Assembly (NCBI GenBank): GCA_030693065.1
Contig: JAUYBL010000013.1
Location: 1 to 64,000 of the forward strand
Direction of reading: 5' to 3'
DNA length: 64,000 bases
Origin: Methylococcaceae bacterium
Lineage (GTDB): Bacteria > Pseudomonadota > Gammaproteobacteria > Methylococcales > Methylomonadaceae
Shown here: positions 17,189 through 26,317 of the stretch, one piece after another
How positions within the stretch are numbered: position 1 is the first letter of the stretch
Layout of the letters: each line of letters opens with the position of its first letter
The notes under the pieces: model-generated
The model's database searches: none
What the model saw: the letters and a program-made list of their open reading frames with translations, nothing else
Told to the model about the DNA's origin: nothing
Made by a program: the position numbers and the translations under genes

Positions 17189-18142
17189 ATGTTGAGATTA
17201 TTCAATATTAATAACGATACACTCAAAGAATATAAACCCCCCGAAGATCAAATAAAGCAAGCTGTGGCAGAAGCTGCCTGGATTGACGCTCATGAGCCTA
17301 GCGATGATGAGCGATCTCAGTTGCAGGCTTTTTTGCATGCAACACTGCCTGAAGCTGATGACGTGGAAGAAATTGAATCTTCAGCGCGTTATTTTACTGA
17401 TAGCACCGGCATACATGTTCGCTCCTTATTTCTTGCGCAAAGCGAAGGTCGGCACAGTACCGCAACAGTTGCTTTCATTTTGCAAACTGATCGACTGATT
17501 ACTTTACGGGAAGGAGAATTGGCAGATTTTAGGCTGTTACGAATGCGTATCCGGCGCGGTCAGGTGCGCGTTGATTCACCGCAGGAACTGCTGGTGATCA
17601 TGTTCGAGCAAAAAGTCGAAAATCTTGCCGACGCGCTGGAAGATATTCATCGAAAATTAGAAGAGGTTAGTTATCTTGTTTTGGAGGAAATCGATTCCGA
17701 TCTTGAAGATGCCATCGATCGATTAGCTAAGCTTGAAGACAGCAACGGTAAGGTGCGCTTGTGCTTAATGGATACGCAACGTTCCATCTCTTTTTTACAG
17801 AGGCATTTGCGTAGTTATCCTGAGCTACAAGAAACTGCTCGGGAAATTATGCGCGACGTTGATACGTTGATGTCACATACGACTTTTTTGTTCGATAAAA
17901 TCAACTTCTTAATGGATTCTACGCAAGGATTCATTAACATTGCCCAGAATAAAATTATCAAGATTTTTTCCATTGCTGCGGTAGTTTTTCTGCCGCCAAC
18001 CTTAGTTGCCAGTATTTACGGCATGAATTTTAAATACATGCCGGAACTTGATGTTCCTTATGCGTACCCATTGGCTATAGGGGCAATGTTTTTGGCTGGT
18101 ATCGCGCCATACTGGTTCTTTAAACGCAAAGGTTGGTTATAA
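17189..18142 (+). CDS. corA: CorA-family Mg2+/divalent cation transporter
   Basis: 317 residues, the usual CorA length. A large acidic, helical cytoplasmic domain is followed by two C-terminal TM helices. The YGMNF signature of the pore loop is present with Gly278-Met279-Asn280. The C-terminus (WFFKRKGWL) is the basic tail normally seen. A good ribosome site (AACAGGAAGG) precedes the ATG. It forms a homopentameric channel in the inner membrane. It is probably a single gene; the following gap to zwf is 148 bases. Confidence 0.95.
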   Translation: MLRLFNINNDTLKEYKPPEDQIKQAVAEAAWIDAHEPSDDERSQLQAFLHATLPEADDVEEIESSARYFTDSTGIHVRSLFLAQSEGRHSTATVAFILQTDRLITLREGELADFRLLRMRIRRGQVRVDSPQELLVIMFEQKVENLADALEDIHRKLEEVSYLVLEEIDSDLEDAIDRLAKLEDSNGKVRLCLMDTQRSISFLQRHLRSYPELQETAREIMRDVDTLMSHTTFLFDKINFLMDSTQGFINIAQNKIIKIFSIAAVVFLPPTLVASIYGMNFKYMPELDVPYAYPLAIGAMFLAGIAPYWFFKRKGWL

Positions 18143-18290
18143 CTGCCGTGTATCATTTTCTGCCATCTTTATGATGGTAATACATCCAAAAAAGCGTCTT
18201 ATGCGAAATTCTGCGATAATGCCCGACTTGTTTGCAGCTTAAGGACGATGCTGGCAGTGGTCTATAAACTTTAACTTAAGCAATACAGCC

Positions 18291-19760
18291 ATGAACGATA
18301 AAACAACATATAAACCTTGTGACCTGGTTCTTTTTGGAGCGTTGGGGGATTTATCCCGGCGGATGCTGCTGATTTCTTTGTATAAATTGGAAGAAGCTAA
18401 CTTACTTGAGCCCGATACCCATGTCATTGGTGTAGACAGAATTGCCCAGGATAGTGCTGGATTCATTGAAGTCACGCATAAAAGCTTACAAGAGTTTTTA
18501 CCCAGGCCGGTTGATGATGACGTATGGAAAAAATTCTCCTCGCGGCTTGCTTATGTGCAAATCGACATCAGCAATTTAGATGATTTTAAAAAATTGTCGG
18601 ATGTACTCGATCAAAAAAATAGAGTGACTGTCAATTACCTGGCTATTCCGCCGTCATTATTCAAAAATGTTTGCCAAGGACTGAGCAACGCCAAATTGGT
18701 CACCAAAGAAACTCGCATTGTCATGGAGAAGCCGATTGGTCATGATTTGGCCTCTTCTAGGGAAATCAATGACACTGTTGGTGAAGTCTTCAGTGATGAG
18801 CAAACCTACCGAATTGATCATTACTTAGGCAAAGAAACGGTATTAAATCTATTGGCGCTACGATTTGCCAATTCTATCTTCACCACCAATTGGAACCACA
18901 ACACTATCGATCACATTCAAATTACCGTTGCTGAAGAAGTCGGTATTGAAGGTCGTTGGGATTACTTTGATAAGGCAGGTCAACTTCGTGACATGCTGCA
19001 AAACCATTTGTTGCAAATATTGACCTTTATTGCAATGGAACCGCCTGCTAGTCTGGATGCCAAAAATATCCATAGCGAAAAAATTAAAGTACTACAGGCA
19101 CTGCGTCCGATTACAAGTGATAACGTCGCTAACACAACTGTCCGTGGTCAATACTCAGCAGGCTATATAAAAGGTAATCCGGTGCCGGGTTATCTTGAAG
19201 AAGAAGGCGCTAATACCGAGAGTACCTCCGAAAGCTTTGTGGCTATGCGTGTCGATATTGATAATTGGCGTTGGGCAGGCGTACCGTTTTACCTGCGCAC
19301 CGGCAAGCGTTTAAGCTACAAACGCACGGAAATTGTTGTTAATTTCAAGCAACTGCCGCATAACATTTTTAAAGACAGTTTTAGTTCGCTTCCGCCCAAC
19401 AAGCTGATTATTCATTTACAACCCAAAGAAGGCGTTGAAATAGAAATGCTGAATAAAGTTCCCGGCATTGACGGCTCGATAAAGCTGCAGCAAACCAAAC
19501 TGGATTTAAGCTTTTTTGATGCCTTTAAAAACAAGCGTGTTTTCGGAGGCTATGAACGCCTGTTATTGGAAGCCTTGCGAGGCAATACTACCTTGTTCAT
19601 CAGTAGAGATGAGACTGAGCAAGCTTGGACTTGGGTGGATTCAATATTAAAAGCTTGGTCGAAGTTGAGCGATAAACCCAAATCATATCCCGCCGGTACC
19701 TGGGGGCCTAGCGCGGCTGATGCTTTATTGGCTCGCGACGGCAGAACCTGGGAAGAATAA
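18291..19760 (+). CDS. zwf: Glucose-6-phosphate 1-dehydrogenase
   Basis: Oxidises glucose-6-phosphate to 6-phosphogluconolactone. 489 residues (E. coli 491). The nucleotide-binding GALGDLSRR is at residues 16-24; the catalytic signature RIDHYLGKE is at 174-182, with His177 and Lys181 as substrate contacts. It heads a run with edd and eda, the Entner-Doudoroff entry. No 6-phosphogluconolactonase gene lies between zwf and edd. Confidence 0.96.
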   Translation: MNDKTTYKPCDLVLFGALGDLSRRMLLISLYKLEEANLLEPDTHVIGVDRIAQDSAGFIEVTHKSLQEFLPRPVDDDVWKKFSSRLAYVQIDISNLDDFKKLSDVLDQKNRVTVNYLAIPPSLFKNVCQGLSNAKLVTKETRIVMEKPIGHDLASSREINDTVGEVFSDEQTYRIDHYLGKETVLNLLALRFANSIFTTNWNHNTIDHIQITVAEEVGIEGRWDYFDKAGQLRDMLQNHLLQILTFIAMEPPASLDAKNIHSEKIKVLQALRPITSDNVANTTVRGQYSAGYIKGNPVPGYLEEEGANTESTSESFVAMRVDIDNWRWAGVPFYLRTGKRLSYKRTEIVVNFKQLPHNIFKDSFSSLPPNKLIIHLQPKEGVEIEMLNKVPGIDGSIKLQQTKLDLSFFDAFKNKRVFGGYERLLLEALRGNTTLFISRDETEQAWTWVDSILKAWSKLSDKPKSYPAGTWGPSAADALLARDGRTWEE

Positions 19761-19780
19761 TTACAAACTATAAAAACCGG

Positions 19781-19807
19781 GTGCCGCTAGCTATTGGTAG
19801 CGGACAC
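19781..19807 (+). other. Hairpin between zwf and edd
   Basis: GTGCCGCTA pairs with TAGCGGACAC (one bulged A). No T-run follows, so processing or mRNA stability is more likely than termination. The edd ribosome site (GAGGAG, 19821-19826) lies just downstream. Confidence 0.4.
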
Positions 19808-19833
19808 TTAGAGCAGCATTGAGGAGAAAACAC

Positions 19834-21654
19834 ATGCATCCTATCGTAGAACAAGTAACCAACGACATTATCGAGCGCAGCAGAGTAGGCCGCGCTGCCT
19901 ATTTAGCAAGAATCGATGCCGCAGTAAAAAAAGGCCCGCATCGTGGCGAGCTGGCGTGCGGTAATTTAGCACATGGTTTTGCTGCCTGCAGTTCAACCGA
20001 AAAAGTCGATTTGGCGGGGCATATTAAACCCGATGTTGGCATTATCTCTTCATACAACGACATGCTGTCTGCGCATGAGCCCTATAAAGATTTTCCGGCA
20101 CTGATTAAAACTGCCATCGCCGAAGCGGGTGGTGTTGCTCAGTTTGCAGGTGGCGTCCCGGCTATGTGTGACGGTATCACCCAAGGCCAGCCCGGTATGG
20201 AATTATCCTTGTTTAGCCGCGATGTGATTGCCATGTCTACCGCAATCGGTTTGAGCCATAACATGTTTGATGCTGCGCTTTATTTGGGTGTCTGCGACAA
20301 AATCGTGCCTGGTTTATTAATTGGCGCGTTAAGTTTTGGCCATCTGCCCGGTGTATTTGTACCTGCCGGGCCAATGACCAGCGGTATTACTAACAAAGAA
20401 AAATCACGGACTCGCCAGCTCTTTGCAGAAGGTAAAATTGGCCGTGAGGAATTGTTAGATTCCGAGTCCAAGTCATATCACGGTCCGGGTACCTGTACTT
20501 TTTACGGTACAGCTAATAGTAACCAGATGATGGTTGAAATCATGGGGCTGCATTTACCTGGGAGCTCATTTATCAATCCTTACACACCGCTGCGTGACGA
20601 ACTTACCAAAGCCGCCGCGGCGCAAGTGCTGAAGTTCACATCATTAGGTAATGATTTTCGCCCGATCGGACACATGATTGACGAAAAAGCTATCGTCAAT
20701 GCCATCATCGGTTTGCTGGCAACCGGCGGTTCTACTAACCACACTATCCATTTAGTTGCTATCGCCAGAGCTGCTGGTATTACTATTAATTGGGATGATT
20801 TTGATAATTTATCCCACGCGATACCGTTGCTTACTCGTATTTACCCGAATGGTTCCGCCGATGTTAACCACTTCCAAGCGGCAGGCGGCATGGGTGTCTT
20901 AATTGCCGAGCTGTTAGATAACGGCTTGCTACACGAAGATATTCTGACCGTTGCCGATCAACGCGGCATGCGCAGCTACGTACAAGAACCTAAAATACGT
21001 GATGGCAAATTGACATGGGAAATTTGCCCGCCATCGTCACTGGACAGTCAAGTCATTGCCAGTGTCGCCAAGCCATTTGCAACCGGTGGTGGCTTGCATG
21101 TGATGCATGGCAATTTAGGACGCGGCATATCGAAAATTTCAGCAGTGTCTGAGCAACATCAAGTTGTGGAAGCCCCCGCGATGGTTTTTGATGACCAAGA
21201 CGATGTAGTTGCCGCCTTTAAACGTGGTGAGATGGAAAAAAATGTGATTGTGGTATTGCGCTTTCAAGGACCTAAATCTAACGGCATGCCGGAATTACAC
21301 AAACTGACACCGCCGTTAAGCGTATTGCAAGACCGAGGCTTCAACGTGGCGCTATTAACCGATGGCCGTATGTCCGGCGCTTCCGGCAAAGTGCCGTCGG
21401 CAATTCATATGTGTCCTGAATGTGCCGAAGGTGGGCCGCTTAACCGTGTCCGTAACGGCGACATCATTCGACTGGACACCCAAACAGGGCAGGTTAATGT
21501 GCTGGTCGATGAAGCCGAATTTAATGCCCGCACACCTGACACTAACAACTCGACAGCGCACCATCATGGCATGGGCCGCGAATTGTTCAGTGGCTTCCGT
21601 CTAGGCGCATCTTCTGCTGAAACCGGCGCTATCAATCTGTTCATTGACGACTAA
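19834..21654 (+). CDS. edd: 6-phosphogluconate dehydratase
   Basis: Converts 6-phosphogluconate to KDPG in the Entner-Doudoroff pathway. 606 residues, full length for the IlvD/Edd family (E. coli Edd 603). Iron-sulfur ligand segments are visible: [27 protein letters not shown] and [14 protein letters not shown]. The phosphosugar/metal region near [15 protein letters not shown] is also present. ATG 19834 has GAGGAG seven bases upstream; a TTG at 19819 would precede that site and is rejected. Confidence 0.96.
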   Translation: MHPIVEQVTNDIIERSRVGRAAYLARIDAAVKKGPHRGELACGNLAHGFAACSSTEKVDLAGHIKPDVGIISSYNDMLSAHEPYKDFPALIKTAIAEAGGVAQFAGGVPAMCDGITQGQPGMELSLFSRDVIAMSTAIGLSHNMFDAALYLGVCDKIVPGLLIGALSFGHLPGVFVPAGPMTSGITNKEKSRTRQLFAEGKIGREELLDSESKSYHGPGTCTFYGTANSNQMMVEIMGLHLPGSSFINPYTPLRDELTKAAAAQVLKFTSLGNDFRPIGHMIDEKAIVNAIIGLLATGGSTNHTIHLVAIARAAGITINWDDFDNLSHAIPLLTRIYPNGSADVNHFQAAGGMGVLIAELLDNGLLHEDILTVADQRGMRSYVQEPKIRDGKLTWEICPPSSLDSQVIASVAKPFATGGGLHVMHGNLGRGISKISAVSEQHQVVEAPAMVFDDQDDVVAAFKRGEMEKNVIVVLRFQGPKSNGMPELHKLTPPLSVLQDRGFNVALLTDGRMSGASGKVPSAIHMCPECAEGGPLNRVRNGDIIRLDTQTGQVNVLVDEAEFNARTPDTNNSTAHHHGMGRELFSGFRLGASSAETGAINLFIDD

Positions 21655-21698
21655 TTAACACGTAGCTCGATTTTCTTAACACTTATTTTGGTATAAAA

Positions 21699-22349
21699 AT
21701 GACACAAACTAATTGGAAAATTCAACCTAAAGACGTATTAAATACCAGCCCGGTGATGCCGGTGATGGTGATTCAAAATTTGGATGATGCCGTGCCATTG
21801 GCTAAAGCCTTGGTCGCTGGCGGTGTTAGAGTGTTGGAAATTACTCTACGCACGCCCGTCGCATTAGAGGCTATTCGCTTGATCAGTCAAGAAGTCAAAG
21901 ACGCGGTGGTTGGTGTGGGCACCATCACCACGCCTGAGCAACTTAAAGCCGCGGAAGCAGCAGGTGCGGTATTCGCCATTAGCCCGGGCTTAACGCCAAC
22001 ATTACTGGCGGCAGCCAAACAAAGCTCTATCGCTTTGATTCCAGGTGTAGCGACTATCTCGGAGCTGCTGTTGGGTATGGAATACGGCTTGGATCATTTC
22101 AAGTTTTTCCCAGCTGAAGCGGCAGGCGGCATCCCGATGTTGAAAGCGATTGCCGGGCCTATTCCGCAAGTAACTTTCTGTCCGACCGGCGGTATTTCAC
22201 CAGAAAATTACCAAGCATATTTAAGTTTGAGTAACGTCGCTTGTGTCGGTGGCTCTTGGTTGGCTCCCGCTGACGTAGTAAAAGCTAAAGATTGGGCCAA
22301 GGTAACTGAGTTAGCAAAACATGCCGTTGCCAACGCCCGTAAAGCTTAA
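21699..22349 (+). CDS. eda: 2-dehydro-3-deoxyphosphogluconate (KDPG) aldolase
   Basis: Splits KDPG to pyruvate and glyceraldehyde-3-phosphate. 216-residue class I aldolase. Schiff-base Lys135 is in [11 protein letters not shown]; Glu47 and Arg51 of LEITLRTP are the other active-site residues, each shifted by two from E. coli (Glu45, Arg49, Lys133). It sits 44 bases after edd and is probably cotranscribed. Confidence 0.96.
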   Translation: MTQTNWKIQPKDVLNTSPVMPVMVIQNLDDAVPLAKALVAGGVRVLEITLRTPVALEAIRLISQEVKDAVVGVGTITTPEQLKAAEAAGAVFAISPGLTPTLLAAAKQSSIALIPGVATISELLLGMEYGLDHFKFFPAEAAGGIPMLKAIAGPIPQVTFCPTGGISPENYQAYLSLSNVACVGGSWLAPADVVKAKDWAKVTELAKHAVANARKA

Positions 22350-22363
22350 AATAAAGTAAAAAA

Positions 22364-22392
22364 AGAATGCTGCCTAACACAGGCAGCATTCT
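22364..22392 (+). terminator. Strong hairpin after eda
   Basis: Perfect 12-bp stem (AGAATGCTGCCT/AGGCAGCATTCT) with loop AACAC. No T-run follows on this strand, while an A-rich run precedes it (a T-run for the other strand). It could end or slow transcription between eda and gltA. Confidence 0.6.
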
Positions 22393-22411
22393 GCAAATAA
22401 CCCGTTTCGGC

Positions 22412-22447
22412 ATAGCTGCTAGCCTTTTTTTAAAAGCCAGCAGCTAT
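22412..22447 (+). other. Second hairpin in the gltA leader
   Basis: ATAGCTGCTAGC pairs with GCCAGCAGCTAT (11 of 12) around a T/A-rich loop. It lies 20 bases after the first hairpin and 81 bases before the gltA start, so it could be a leader structure or a second stop. Confidence 0.5.
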
Positions 22448-22528
22448 TACATTGTAAGACCGCCTCTAGCGTTACCCAGCTTACTGATACCGTTGCATGT
22501 CATTGTGTCTAACCATCGAGAAAAAGCC

Positions 22529-23830
22529 ATGACCAAACCACGCACTATTATCTTAAATGAGAACGCACAAGCCATCTCTGAGCTCCCAGTATTATCGGGA
22601 ACTATTGGTCCTGATGTTATTGACGTTCAAGATCTGTACAAAAAAACCGGCATGTTTACCTATGACCCGGGCTTTAACTCTACCGCCAGCTGTAGCTCCG
22701 CTATTACTTATATTGATGGTGAAGCCGGCATATTGTTGTATCGCGGCTATCCGATTGAGCAATTAGCTGAAAAATGTACCTTCCTAGAAGTCTGCTATTT
22801 GCTGCTAAATGGCGAGCTGCCTACCAACCAAGAAATGCAGAAGTTTGAAGGCACCATTACCATGCACACCATGGTGCATGATCAGCTGACCAACTTTTTT
22901 AAAGGCTTCCGTCGCGATGCCCATCCGATGGCCATTATGGTGGGCGTAGTGGGTGCGTTGTCGGCGTTTTATCATGACGCGCTGGATATTAAGTCTAAAG
23001 AAGATCGTGACATCAGCGCTATCCGGCTGATTGCCAAAGTACCGACTATTGTGGCGATGTGCCATAAATACAGTACCGGGCTGCCGTTTATGTATCCGCA
23101 AAATAAACTCAGCTATGTCGAAAATTTCATGCGTATGATGCTGGGTACGCCGTGTGACGATTTCGTACCTAATCCGGTCTTGGTTAGAGCACTGGACAGG
23201 ATTTTGATTCTGCATGCGGATCATGAGCAAAACGCCTCGACTTCAACCGTGCGCCTGGCCGGCTCCAGTGGCGCAAATCCTTATGCCTGCATTACCTCGG
23301 GTATTGCTTGCCTTTGGGGCGCTGCGCATGGCGGTGCCAATGAGGCGGTGCTGCACATGCTGGAAGAAATTGGCGATGTCTCGCGAATTGGCGAGTACAT
23401 CAAAAAGGCCAAAGATAAAAATGACCCATTTCGTTTGATGGGTTTTGGTCACCGGGTTTATAAAAACTATGACCCTCGCGCCAAACTTATGCGTGCAACC
23501 TGTCATGAAGTGTTAACCGAATTGGGTCTGCACGATGACAAAATCTTTGAATTGGCCTTGGAGCTTGAGCGAATAGCGCTTGAAGATGAGTACTTCATTG
23601 AGAAAAAGCTTTATCCCAATGTCGATTTTTATTCCGGCATCGTGCTGCATGCCTTAGGCATTCCCAGCAACATGTTTACTGCCATTTTTGCCATGGGCCG
23701 ATCGATAGGTTGGGTTGCTCACTGGGATGAAATGATTGCCGACCCTAACCAGAAGATTGGTCGTCCACGTCAACTCTACACCGGAGTGCAACAACGTGAT
23801 GTCCCGGCTCAGCATGGCAAAGTCATTTAA
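22529..23830 (+). CDS. gltA: Citrate synthase
   Basis: Condenses acetyl-CoA and oxaloacetate. 433 residues, hexameric type II size. Catalytic residues are visible as His267 (GAAHGGANE), His308 ([15 protein letters not shown]) and Asp366 (NVDFYSG); the substrate-binding [15 protein letters not shown] segment is intact. The start is ATG 22529 (MTKPRTIIL); the frame stays open upstream to 22367 but would translate two hairpins into non-family sequence. It lies downstream of eda behind a 179-base leader. Confidence 0.95.
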   Translation: MTKPRTIILNENAQAISELPVLSGTIGPDVIDVQDLYKKTGMFTYDPGFNSTASCSSAITYIDGEAGILLYRGYPIEQLAEKCTFLEVCYLLLNGELPTNQEMQKFEGTITMHTMVHDQLTNFFKGFRRDAHPMAIMVGVVGALSAFYHDALDIKSKEDRDISAIRLIAKVPTIVAMCHKYSTGLPFMYPQNKLSYVENFMRMMLGTPCDDFVPNPVLVRALDRILILHADHEQNASTSTVRLAGSSGANPYACITSGIACLWGAAHGGANEAVLHMLEEIGDVSRIGEYIKKAKDKNDPFRLMGFGHRVYKNYDPRAKLMRATCHEVLTELGLHDDKIFELALELERIALEDEYFIEKKLYPNVDFYSGIVLHALGIPSNMFTAIFAMGRSIGWVAHWDEMIADPNQKIGRPRQLYTGVQQRDVPAQHGKVI

Positions 23831-23839
23831 TAAAGAATT

Positions 23840-24376
23840 ATGAAATCAAGAGAAAGACGGCAGGGCTTGGTTGTAGTCAACACCGGCAGTGGTAAAGGTA
23901 AATCTTCCAGCGCCTTTGGCATGGTGTTTCGTGCGGCCGGTTGGGATATGAAAGTCTGCGTGATTCAATTCATCAAGGGCCAATGGCAAACTGGCGAACA
24001 ACGCGCTGCTACCCGTTTTGACAATATCGAATGGCATGCCTTAGGGGATGGTTTTACTTGGGATACTAAAAATCCTGAACAGGATATTAAAACCAGTCGA
24101 GAGATTTGGGAATTATGTAAACAAAAAATTCTTTCCCAAGAATTCGACGTGGTATTGCTTGATGAGATTAACTATTGCTGTGGTTATAACTGGATAAGCG
24201 GCGAAGAAATTGCCGAATTTATAAGCAATGAAAAACCATCCTGGATGCATTTAATTTTAACCGGCCGTAATGCGGCGCCGGAGGTTATTGCCGTAGCCGA
24301 TACCGTCACGGAAATGACCAAAATCAAACACGCCTTTGAAAAAGGTATTAAAGCCGAACAAGGCATTGAATTTTGA
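23840..24376 (+). CDS. cobO: Corrinoid adenosyltransferase (CobO/BtuR family)
   Basis: ATP-dependent adenosylation of cob(I)alamin or cob(I)yrinate. 178 residues. The modified P-loop TGSGKGKSSSA begins at residue 15 and the DEINYCC segment is the family Walker B region. It begins nine bases after gltA, so it may be cotranscribed with it. No other cobalamin gene is in view, so a salvage role (BtuR/CobA naming) is equally possible. Confidence 0.92.
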   Translation: MKSRERRQGLVVVNTGSGKGKSSSAFGMVFRAAGWDMKVCVIQFIKGQWQTGEQRAATRFDNIEWHALGDGFTWDTKNPEQDIKTSREIWELCKQKILSQEFDVVLLDEINYCCGYNWISGEEIAEFISNEKPSWMHLILTGRNAAPEVIAVADTVTEMTKIKHAFEKGIKAEQGIEF

Positions 24377-24548
24377 AAGCAACTGAGGATTCTGACAACT
24401 TCAGCTGATTTCATTGTTGAGGGAGTTTAATTCGCATAGAATCCCAATTGCCGCAAAAATAAGGGTCTGCAGCTTGACCTAAAAATATCCAATTATTGGT
24501 AAATTGTTATCAGTGGTTGGTTGAAATAACACTAACAAGAGGTTTCAA

Positions 24549-24914
24549 ATGTCTAATACAACCAAATTAATTATTGCCGTTGTTGGCGTTTTTGTAATCG
24601 GTTTTGCGATGGTCGGCTCTAACAAAACGCAAACTATCGAAGAGATAGAAGCCGGATCCATGATTAGAAACTATGTTGCCATCCAAACTATGGCGACCGA
24701 CAAATGCCCCAAAGCGATAAAGAAAGAAACCGGTGAACAAGTGTTCTTCCCGAAAGAAACCAAAAGCGATAAAGAAACCTACGTAACGTTGATTTGGGAA
24801 GGTGAAAATGCCAAAACCGGCGGCTTTAAAAAAGCATCTTGTACCCTGCTGGCATCGTTAGGCGGTATCTCCGAGCTGGTTATCGACGACAAAGTCATCA
24901 TTAAAAAAGATTAA
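24549..24914 (+). CDS. Small membrane-anchored or exported hypothetical protein
   Basis: A 121-residue protein I do not recognise. Residues 6-23 (KLIIAVVGVFVIGFAMVG) form one hydrophobic segment, either an uncleaved anchor or a signal. The rest is charged and Lys-rich, with two Cys (DKCPKA, ASCTLL) that could pair outside the cytoplasm. AAGAGG lies eight bases before the ATG. The next gene, 40 bases downstream, is also a small membrane protein. Confidence 0.7.
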   Translation: MSNTTKLIIAVVGVFVIGFAMVGSNKTQTIEEIEAGSMIRNYVAIQTMATDKCPKAIKKETGEQVFFPKETKSDKETYVTLIWEGENAKTGGFKKASCTLLASLGGISELVIDDKVIIKKD

Positions 24915-24954
24915 CGCCATATTTACACCAACATAAAAAACAACACGGAAAATT

Positions 24955-25290
24955 ATGACAAAAACGATGATTACAGGAGTGTTAAAAACTTGGAAGGAAG
25001 ATCGCGGATTTGGTTTTATCGTCCCTGACGGCGGAGGCAAAGATATTTTTATACACATTTCTGCATTAAAAGGTACCAGTCGACGGCCAGTCACCGGCGA
25101 CGTCATTCATTACCAAGTCGTTAAAGACAATCGCGGCAAATACAAAGCGGTCAACGCATACATAGACGGGGTGGAAATTATTGAGGAAAACCCCCAGACA
25201 GTGCCAGCCAACAACACCGTAAAAGTGGTCGCCATTCTTGTGGGGGTAGCGGTAATTCTTGCCCTCGTCGCATATTTTGTAAATCCTTAA
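24955..25290 (+). CDS. Cold-shock domain protein with C-terminal membrane anchor
   Basis: 111 residues. An N-terminal cold-shock (OB-fold) domain has RNP1 as RGFGFI (residues 17-22) and RNP2 as DIFIHIS (30-36). The RRPVTGDVIHYQV segment is like the CSD half of CSD-DUF1294 proteins. After a short linker, residues 88-108 form one TM helix and the protein ends at once, so the usual DUF1294 membrane domain is missing or reduced to one helix. It probably tethers an RNA- or ssDNA-binding domain to the inner membrane. ATG 24967 is an alternative start. Confidence 0.8.
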   Translation: MTKTMITGVLKTWKEDRGFGFIVPDGGGKDIFIHISALKGTSRRPVTGDVIHYQVVKDNRGKYKAVNAYIDGVEIIEENPQTVPANNTVKVVAILVGVAVILALVAYFVNP

Positions 25291-25310
25291 ATCCTTAAAT
25301 CCTATTTTCT

Positions 25311-25336
25311 GGGGCGCACTGTGCGCCCCTGTTTAT
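25311..25336 (+). terminator. Terminator after the cold-shock/TM gene
   Basis: Perfect 8-bp stem GGGGCGCA/TGCGCCCC with a CTG loop, followed by TGTTTATT. Confidence 0.8.
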
Positions 25337-25344
25337 TGTCCATC

Positions 25345-25550
25345 TAATACCAATCCCAATATATTTTTAATTAATCCGTCAATTATTCTATGTCGCCACG
25401 AACGGCTTAACTATTGAATTGAAAATGATGAGTTATACCAATCCCAATTAGTTCACATACTATTCCTTCTCCAACGAGAGAAGGTTAGGATGAGGGTTTT
25501 AAATATAAATTTGTTGGGATTGGTATTAATAACTAATTGGGCTTGGTATT
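25345..25550. repeat. Nested palindromic repeat element
   Basis: The motif ATACCAATCCCAA occurs four times: direct at 25347-25359 and 25435-25447, inverted exactly at 25514-25526, and inverted with one change at 25538-25550. The inner pair encloses the 32-base repeat (25465-25496, minus strand) also found at 92-123. The rest of the gene-free stretch 25337-25788 shows only a partial CACGAACGG and a GACAAGCTC fragment of another repeat type and no gene. Confidence 0.7.
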
Positions 25551-25788
25551 CTCGAAGCAACCGAGATCAATCGCTTAGTAGTTTCAAAAATCGATCAGTG
25601 GGTGGTTTGACAAGCTCATCATGCGTTTTTATAAAGCACCGTTGGCAAGGATCGCCATCATTTTGAAGTCTGCCCCATCTTCACCAGTAAAGCGACTGGG
25701 TCACATATCGATAATTTGCAAAATGGACGTCGAACCTATGCATTCTTTACTGGCTGGATTCACAAGTTTTAACGCTGAACTATATCGG

Positions 25789-25822
25789 TAAAAAGGCCGA
25801 CACATTGCTGTGTCAGCCTTAA
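25789..25822 (-). terminator. Terminator of the glycine-zipper lipoprotein gene
   Basis: Read on the minus strand: AAGGCTGACACA, loop GCAA, TGTGTCGGCCTT, then a short T-run. The 12-bp stem has one mismatch. Confidence 0.85.
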
Positions 25823-25841
25823 AACATACTTAAAAAGAGCA

Positions 25842-26234
25842 TTAAAGCGGACGGTGTCCACGGCCTCTCATGCAAGAATTGAAGGCATTTTTATATTTGT
25901 CTTCGGAACTAAAACCTTGTTTGGCACCGCCGCCTAGACCACCGGCCGCCGCGCCGATTGCCGCACCCGCTCCAGGATTGCCGGTAAATGCGCCGACTAC
26001 AGCACCGCCTGCAGCGCCCAGCAACGCACCTGTGCCCGCACCGATGGCGGTTTCTTTAGTGGTGCCGCCGGAAGCCTGGCTTGCCAGTTGTTTACATTCT
26101 GCGGTGTCTTGGTTAATCCGATAGGCATTGGGGTCGTTGTAAGGGTCAACCGTCGGCTCCCAACCACCGTAGCTGTAACAGCCGGAAGCCAAGGCGCTAC
26201 TGATGATGACGATACTTAGAGCTAATTTCTTCAT
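25842..26234 (-). CDS. Glycine-zipper lipoprotein
   Basis: 130 residues. Signal peptide with lipobox ASGC and lipidated Cys19, so it is probably an outer-membrane lipoprotein. Residues ~65-105 form a Gly/Ala-rich glycine-zipper segment (GAGTGALLGAAGGAVVGAF onward) that could span or insert in the membrane. The C-terminal tail has a conserved-looking CMRGRGHRP. It resembles SlyB/YMGG-like envelope proteins; the exact role is unknown. It is monocistronic with its own terminator. Confidence 0.8.
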   Translation of the reverse strand: MKKLALSIVIISSALASGCYSYGGWEPTVDPYNDPNAYRINQDTAECKQLASQASGGTTKETAIGAGTGALLGAAGGAVVGAFTGNPGAGAAIGAAAGGLGGGAKQGFSSEDKYKNAFNSCMRGRGHRPL

Positions 26235-26317
26235 TTTCGGTTCCTCTGTGTTTTGTTTAAGGTCAATATAATTGACGCTATATTAATAAAATATGAATAC
26301 AGGCTGTTAAATACAGA

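Noticed and set aside
22367-22528. N-terminal extension of citrate synthase
   Set aside because: Would translate two RNA hairpins and adds residues unlike any citrate synthase; ATG 22529 gives the family start.
25551-25788. Possible small gene or RNA in the spacer before the glycine-zipper gene
   Set aside because: No frame with a ribosome site and no tRNA-like or stable structured element seen.
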